Source: Treponema sp.
GTDB taxonomy: Bacteria; Spirochaetota; Spirochaetia; Treponematales; Breznakiellaceae
DNA: 9,015 bases
NCBI GenBank assembly: GCA_031275035.1
Contig: JAISPH010000192.1
Span: 1-9,015, forward strand
Direction of reading: 5' to 3'
Shown here: positions 5,493 through 9,015 of the stretch, piece by piece
Layout of the letters: each line of letters starts with the position of its first letter
How positions within the stretch are numbered: the stretch's first letter is position 1
Notes under the pieces: generated by a model
Told to the model about the DNA's origin: nothing
The model's database searches: none
Seen by the model: only the letters and a program-made list of their open reading frames with translations
Translations under genes and position numbers: made by a program

Positions 5493-6321
5493 AGCGAAAC
5501 TAAAAAAGATGCTTTCCCTGGGGATATTTTATCTTATTGCCATACTGTTGGCCCTGGCTGTGGGGCTTCCCTTTTTCTGGATGATCATCACCTCCTTAAA
5601 AACCAGGGGCGCTATCATGAGTATCCCGGTGGAATGGATTCCCCGGGAACCGGGACTTGAGTCCTATATACGGTTGTTCGCCATCCCCAATTTCGGCAGG
5701 TCTGTTTTCAACAGTTTCTATCTGGCTGCAATCTGTACCACCGTCAATATGTTATGCGCCGCCATGGCCGCTTTCGCCCTGACCAAGATACCCTTCAAGG
5801 GGCAGGCCCTGATATTCGGCCTATACCTTACCGCGATGATGCTTCCCGGACAGGTTACCTTTATTCCCGTCTTTATTATTATGTCAAACCTCGGCCTTAC
5901 CAATAACCTCAACGCCTTCGTTTTGCTGCAGCTTTTTAATGCCTTTGCCATTTTTATGCTGCGCCAGCGGATGAAAACCATAAACAACGCGTATATCGAA
6001 GCGGCGATAATAGACGGGGCGGGTTTTGGGTATATTTTCTGGCGGATTATCCTGCCCCTTTGTTCTACCACTCTGGCAGCCCTCGCGATTCTTACCTTTA
6101 TGGGTTCATGGAACGATTACTTGCTGCCCTTGATCCTCCTGAGCGACCGAACGAAAGCTACCCTGCCGCTTATCCTCAGCACCATGAGCGGCCAATACAA
6201 CAATCAATATAATTTGATGATGGCCGGGGCGCTGATCTCTATTGTACCAATTCTGGTTGTATACATTTGTATGCAAAAATATTTTAAAGAAGGAATGACC
6301 GTCGGGGGGATAAAGGGGTGA
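5482..6321 (+). CDS. CUT1 sugar ABC transporter permease, MalG/UgpE type
   Basis: The second membrane subunit, 279 residues. Hydrophobic segments lie at about 12-37, 76-100, 110-135, 143-162, 186-208 and 246-264. The EAA loop reads NNAYIEAAIIDGAGFGYIFW followed by RIILPL (168-193), with Glu173-Ala-Ala, Gly179 and Pro192. A C-terminal TVGGIKG is typical of MalG-type subunits. I chose the ATG at 5482, which has AGGTGG about 7 nt upstream and gives the normal short charged N-terminus MIHKAKLKK. The frame is open to a TTG at 5422, but that would add a hydrophobic stretch with no ribosome-binding site, inside the last helix codons of the first permease. The stop overlaps the alternative GTG start of the GH31 gene. 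Confidence 0.94.
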   Translation: MIHKAKLKKMLSLGIFYLIAILLALAVGLPFFWMIITSLKTRGAIMSIPVEWIPREPGLESYIRLFAIPNFGRSVFNSFYLAAICTTVNMLCAAMAAFALTKIPFKGQALIFGLYLTAMMLPGQVTFIPVFIIMSNLGLTNNLNAFVLLQLFNAFAIFMLRQRMKTINNAYIEAAIIDGAGFGYIFWRIILPLCSTTLAALAILTFMGSWNDYLLPLILLSDRTKATLPLILSTMSGQYNNQYNLMMAGALISIVPILVVYICMQKYFKEGMTVGGIKG

Positions 6322-6326
6322 AGCAT

Positions 6327-8414
6327 ATGGCAGCAAAAGAAATTATGGAACAGGTCGTTTTTGATCCCCAGCGGTGGACGGAGCGGGAATTTTCTTTTCC
6401 CGGAGGTACCGCGCATTTATCGGTAAGACAGGATGCGGCAGGGCCGGTCTTGGCCATCCACCTGCCTTATGCCGGGGCCTACGGTATGGGGGAAAAGTAC
6501 AATGCCCTGAATCAAAAGGGACGCCGGGTTGTCAACGAAGTTGAGGAACGTTTCTGTAACCAGGGGGACAAGACCTATTGCCCCGCGCCGTTTTTCTTTA
6601 CCGATTCGGGTTTCGGCCTCTATGCGGATACCTTGAAGACCACGGTATTTGACTTCGCCGATGAGATCCTCGTCTCCCTTCCGGTAAAAACCCTCCTCCT
6701 TTTTTTCGGCGGCACCCCGGCCCAAATCATATCGGCCTATATGGCCCGACTGGGGAAGCCGGGACTCCCGCCGAAATGGGCGTTCGGCCCCTGGATTTCC
6801 GCAAACCGCTGGCAGACCCAGGCCCAGGTAGAGGAGCAAATCGACCTGCTTGAAAAGTACCGTTTCCCCGCCACGGTACTGGTTATGGAAGCCTGGAGCG
6901 ATGAGGCGACTTTCTATGTCTTTAACGGCGCCAAATACGAGCCGAAGGGCGGTGATGAAGCGCCGGATTATAGGGACTTTGATTTCTCCCAAAGTGACTA
7001 CTGGCAGGACCCCCGGGGAACCATCGAAAGGCTCCACCGGGCAGGGCTGCATCTGGTACTCTGGCAGTGCCCGGTGTATAAAAAACTGGAGGAAGGGAGG
7101 CCGCCTGACCGGCAGCATGAAAACGACCGGGATTACGTGGTTCAAAACCGGCTCTGCGTCATGGACGCCGCCGGAAAACCCTATACCATTCCCCCGGGGC
7201 ACTGGTTTGAAGGTTCCATGATACCTGACTTTACCAACCCCGAAACCCGGCGGCTTTGGTTCGCCAAGCGGCGCTACCTCCTTGATATAGGGGTGGACGG
7301 CTTCAAAACCGACGGGGGAGAATTTATCTACCGGGAAGACCTGGTCTTCCATAACGGCGCGGAGGGCAGGGAAATGAAAAACGGTTATGCCCAACGCTAC
7401 ATCGCCGCCTACCGGGATTTTCTGCCCCCGGACCGGATTCTCTTCAGCAGGGCGGGTTTTGCGGGACAGCATACCACCCCCATCCTCTGGGCAGGGGACC
7501 AGCAGTCTACCTTCGAGGAACTGGGGAGCCAGTTACGGGCGGGACTTTCGGCCGCCCTCTCGGGGATCATCTTCTGGGGCTTTGACATAGCCGGTTTTGC
7601 CGGCCCCCTGCCGCAGCCGGAACTGTACCTGCGGGCGACCCAGCTTGCCTGCTTCTGCCCCATCATGCAGTGGCATTCAGAGCCCGAGGGCGGCCAGTTC
7701 GGCGGGGAGCAGAGCTCCCCGCGGGGAGGCGGTTACGGAGCCATTACCAACGAGCGCAGTCCCTGGAATATCGCCGCGGCATACGGTGATACCTGGGAGC
7801 ATGACCCGGCGGACACCGGGGATAATTCCGGCATGGGCTTCCTTGATCGGATCCGGTTTTGGCACCAACTCAGGATGAAACTCCTGCCGTACCTGTATTC
7901 GGAAGCCCGCCATTGCGTCGAAACCCTGGCCCCTTTGCTGCGGCCCCTTGTTTACGACCATATTCCCCATAAAACCCCCGGCGGGGATCCCTGCCTTATT
8001 ATGGAAGACCAGTTCATGCTGGGCCGGACCCTCCTTGTCGCGCCGGTCCTGGAAAGGGGAGTCCGTAACCGCAGCGTATGGCTGCCCCAGGGAGAATGGT
8101 TCGGCCTTTTCGACGACCAGCCCTATACCGGCGGCCAATGGATAGAAACCGCCTGCGGCCGGGGCATACCGGTCTTTGCCAAAGCCGGTACCGCCCTGGC
8201 GGTAAATCCCGGTGATGACGGAGACGGATGGGCACGCGCCGGGGATAACCCCGGAAAAGTCCGCCGCGGTCCGCAATTCCGGCTGTACGGAGAAACCGGA
8301 GAGACCCGCTTTCGGGACGATCAGGGAAACGACATGACCCTGTACTGGGACGGAAAGGAAATCACCCAAACGGGAAAGGCTGCCCCCTGCGCCACGGTAC
8401 GTATTCCCCGATAG
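6327..8414 (+). CDS. glycoside hydrolase family 31 alpha-glycosidase (alpha-glucosidase/xylosidase-like)
   Basis: A retaining alpha-glycosidase, 695 residues from this start. An N-terminal beta-sandwich (about 1-145, with YGMGEKYNALNQKGRR) is followed by a TIM barrel beginning WAFGPWISANRWQTQAQVEEQ. The nucleophile motif is GFKTDGGE with Asp329 (codon 7311-7313), and the acid/base motif is WAGDQQST with Asp391 (codon 7497-7499). Both match the YicI-type pattern. The barrel continues with LSGIIFWGFDIAGF and FCPIMQWHSEPEG and is followed by C-terminal beta domains. No signal peptide, so it should act in the cytoplasm on the imported sugar. The ATG has AAGGGG 8 nt upstream. A GTG at 6318, overlapping the permease stop by 4 nt, would add three residues and is also possible. 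GH31 includes alpha-glucosidases, alpha-xylosidases, alpha-galactosidases and sulfoquinovosidases; substrate is not assignable by eye. Confidence 0.93.
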   Translation: MAAKEIMEQVVFDPQRWTEREFSFPGGTAHLSVRQDAAGPVLAIHLPYAGAYGMGEKYNALNQKGRRVVNEVEERFCNQGDKTYCPAPFFFTDSGFGLYADTLKTTVFDFADEILVSLPVKTLLLFFGGTPAQIISAYMARLGKPGLPPKWAFGPWISANRWQTQAQVEEQIDLLEKYRFPATVLVMEAWSDEATFYVFNGAKYEPKGGDEAPDYRDFDFSQSDYWQDPRGTIERLHRAGLHLVLWQCPVYKKLEEGRPPDRQHENDRDYVVQNRLCVMDAAGKPYTIPPGHWFEGSMIPDFTNPETRRLWFAKRRYLLDIGVDGFKTDGGEFIYREDLVFHNGAEGREMKNGYAQRYIAAYRDFLPPDRILFSRAGFAGQHTTPILWAGDQQSTFEELGSQLRAGLSAALSGIIFWGFDIAGFAGPLPQPELYLRATQLACFCPIMQWHSEPEGGQFGGEQSSPRGGGYGAITNERSPWNIAAAYGDTWEHDPADTGDNSGMGFLDRIRFWHQLRMKLLPYLYSEARHCVETLAPLLRPLVYDHIPHKTPGGDPCLIMEDQFMLGRTLLVAPVLERGVRNRSVWLPQGEWFGLFDDQPYTGGQWIETACGRGIPVFAKAGTALAVNPGDDGDGWARAGDNPGKVRRGPQFRLYGETGETRFRDDQGNDMTLYWDGKEITQTGKAAPCATVRIPR

Positions 8415-8464
8415 GTTAACGCGGGCATTGACCACCGGAACCCAGGGAGTTTTCTAACGGCCGC

Positions 8465-8491
8465 CCCGGCCGGTTCCAGGAGCCGGCCGGG
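8465..8491. terminator. GC-rich hairpin between convergent GH31 and pxpA genes
   Basis: CCCGGCCGG (8465-8473) and CCGGCCGGG (8483-8491) form a perfect 9-bp all-GC stem with a 9-nt loop, in the 80-bp gap between the two gene ends. The position fits a shared bidirectional terminator. T-runs are poor on both sides (CTCTTAG on the plus strand), so termination may be partly factor-dependent. It ends three bases before the pxpA stop codon. Confidence 0.65.
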
Positions 8492-8494
8492 CTC

Positions 8495-9015
8495 TTAGCG
8501 CTTCCCCACTATTTCCGCCAGGGGAACGATGGCGATACCTTCGGCTTTGAAGCGGGTGTTTATTTTTTGCACAAAGGCCAAGGCCCGGGGGCCGTCGCCG
8601 TGGACGCAGATCGAGTCTGCGGTGAGGGTTATCTCTTTTCCGGTAACGGCCGCGACCCGCCCCTCCTTCACCATCCCCACCACCCGGCGCAGGGCCTCGT
8701 CCTCGTCGGTGATCAGGGCGCCCTTTTTGCTCCGGGCAACTAAGGAGCCGTCCTCTTCATAGGCCCGGTCCGCAAAGACCTCCCGGGCAACGGCCAGTCC
8801 CTGCTTTTCCGCGGCCCGGATCATCTCGCTCCCCGCCAGGGCAAGCAAAATAAGGCCGGGGTCCACTTCCGCGATGGCCCGGCAGACCGCTTCGGCGAGG
8901 ACCGGGTCCCGGGCGGCCATATTGTACAGGGCGCCGTGGGGTTTGACATGGGCGAGGGGCGTCTTGCAGGCATCGCAAAAGGCTCTGAGGGCGCCGATTT
9001 GGTATTGCACATAGG
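8495..9015 (-). CDS. pxpA: 5-oxoprolinase (ATP-hydrolysing) subunit A, LamB/YcsF family, N-terminus cut by the window edge
   Basis: PxpA works with PxpB and PxpC to hydrolyse 5-oxo-L-proline to glutamate with ATP, removing a damage product of glutamine and glutamate. The visible 172 residues are the C-terminal two thirds of a protein normally about 245-255 long. Family signatures in order are YQIGAL, HVKPHGALYNMAARDP, LAGSEMIRAAEKQGLAVAREVFADRAYEEDGSLVAR (split across a longer conserved block), GALI, and ICVHGD near the end. The reading frame stays open to the right edge; the GTG at 9010 is an internal Val codon before QYQIGAL, not the start. It converges on the GH31 gene and is the last gene of its strand here. 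pxpB and pxpC, if present, lie outside the window. It is probably unrelated to the sugar operon. Confidence 0.92.
   Translation of the reverse strand, partial: YVQYQIGALRAFCDACKTPLAHVKPHGALYNMAARDPVLAEAVCRAIAEVDPGLILLALAGSEMIRAAEKQGLAVAREVFADRAYEEDGSLVARSKKGALITDEDEALRRVVGMVKEGRVAAVTGKEITLTADSICVHGDGPRALAFVQKINTRFKAEGIAIVPLAEIVGKR

Noticed and set aside
6417..8435. Long minus-strand frames of 351 and 252 residues inside the GH31 gene
   Set aside because: GC-rich codon use leaves few stops on the opposite strand. The GH31 catalytic motifs on the plus strand are decisive, and the antisense peptides show no family motif.
8998..9010. GTG at 9010 as the true start of pxpA
   Set aside because: The frame continues to the window edge (Tyr before Val) and about 70 conserved N-terminal residues of PxpA would be missing, so the gene is simply cut by the edge.
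1..9015. CRISPR array, tRNA, rRNA, phage or toxin-antitoxin genes
   Set aside because: No regularly spaced repeats, cloverleaf-like sequence, rRNA motif or matching protein family was seen on either strand.

Overview
This window looks like carbohydrate-uptake and catabolism DNA from a bacterium of roughly 50% GC. The general style (sugar-transport gene density, codon use rich in cgg, ccg and ggg, and the Gly/Ser-rich linker of the binding protein) suggests a spirochaete, possibly a gut Treponema. That assignment is inference from composition and protein style only; no rRNA or marker gene is present.

Left part (minus strand, 1-1226): the first 408 codons of a double-domain sugar ABC ATPase of the RbsA/MglA (CUT2) type, running off the left edge. 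It starts at a GTG directly after an in-frame stop. Between it and the next gene, which is divergent, lies about 720 bp of mostly non-coding, AT-rich DNA (1227-1946). This stretch holds an 11-bp perfect hairpin just upstream of the ATPase, an 11-bp direct repeat with a 21-bp period, a 12-bp palindrome, several promoter-like boxes and one doubtful 60-codon ORF.

Centre (plus strand, 1860-8414): a catabolic unit made of a LacI-family repressor, a CUT1 sugar-binding protein, two MalF/MalG-like permeases and a cytoplasmic GH31 alpha-glycosidase. The last three genes are overlapping or tightly packed. A strong sigma-70-type promoter (TTGACT, 17 nt, TATAAA) precedes lacI, and a near-palindromic LacI-type operator sits on the predicted transcription start, so the regulator probably controls its own promoter and perhaps the whole unit. 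Between lacI and the binding-protein gene is a 250-bp leader. It carries a 7-codon mini-ORF, three tandem hairpins, and a set of mutually exclusive stem-loops ending in eight T's, 29 nt before the next start codon. This is the most unusual part of the window. The unit has no ATPase of its own, so a shared MsmK/UgpC-type ATPase encoded elsewhere is expected. The likely logic is that the binding protein captures an oligosaccharide, the permeases import it intact, and the GH31 enzyme hydrolyses it in the cytoplasm. The binding protein's lipobox position appears to carry Tyr instead of Cys.

Right part (minus strand, 8495-9015): the C-terminal 172 residues of PxpA (5-oxoprolinase subunit A, LamB/YcsF family). 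It converges on the GH31 gene, with a GC-rich hairpin between them. No tRNA, rRNA, CRISPR array, transposase or phage gene was seen.
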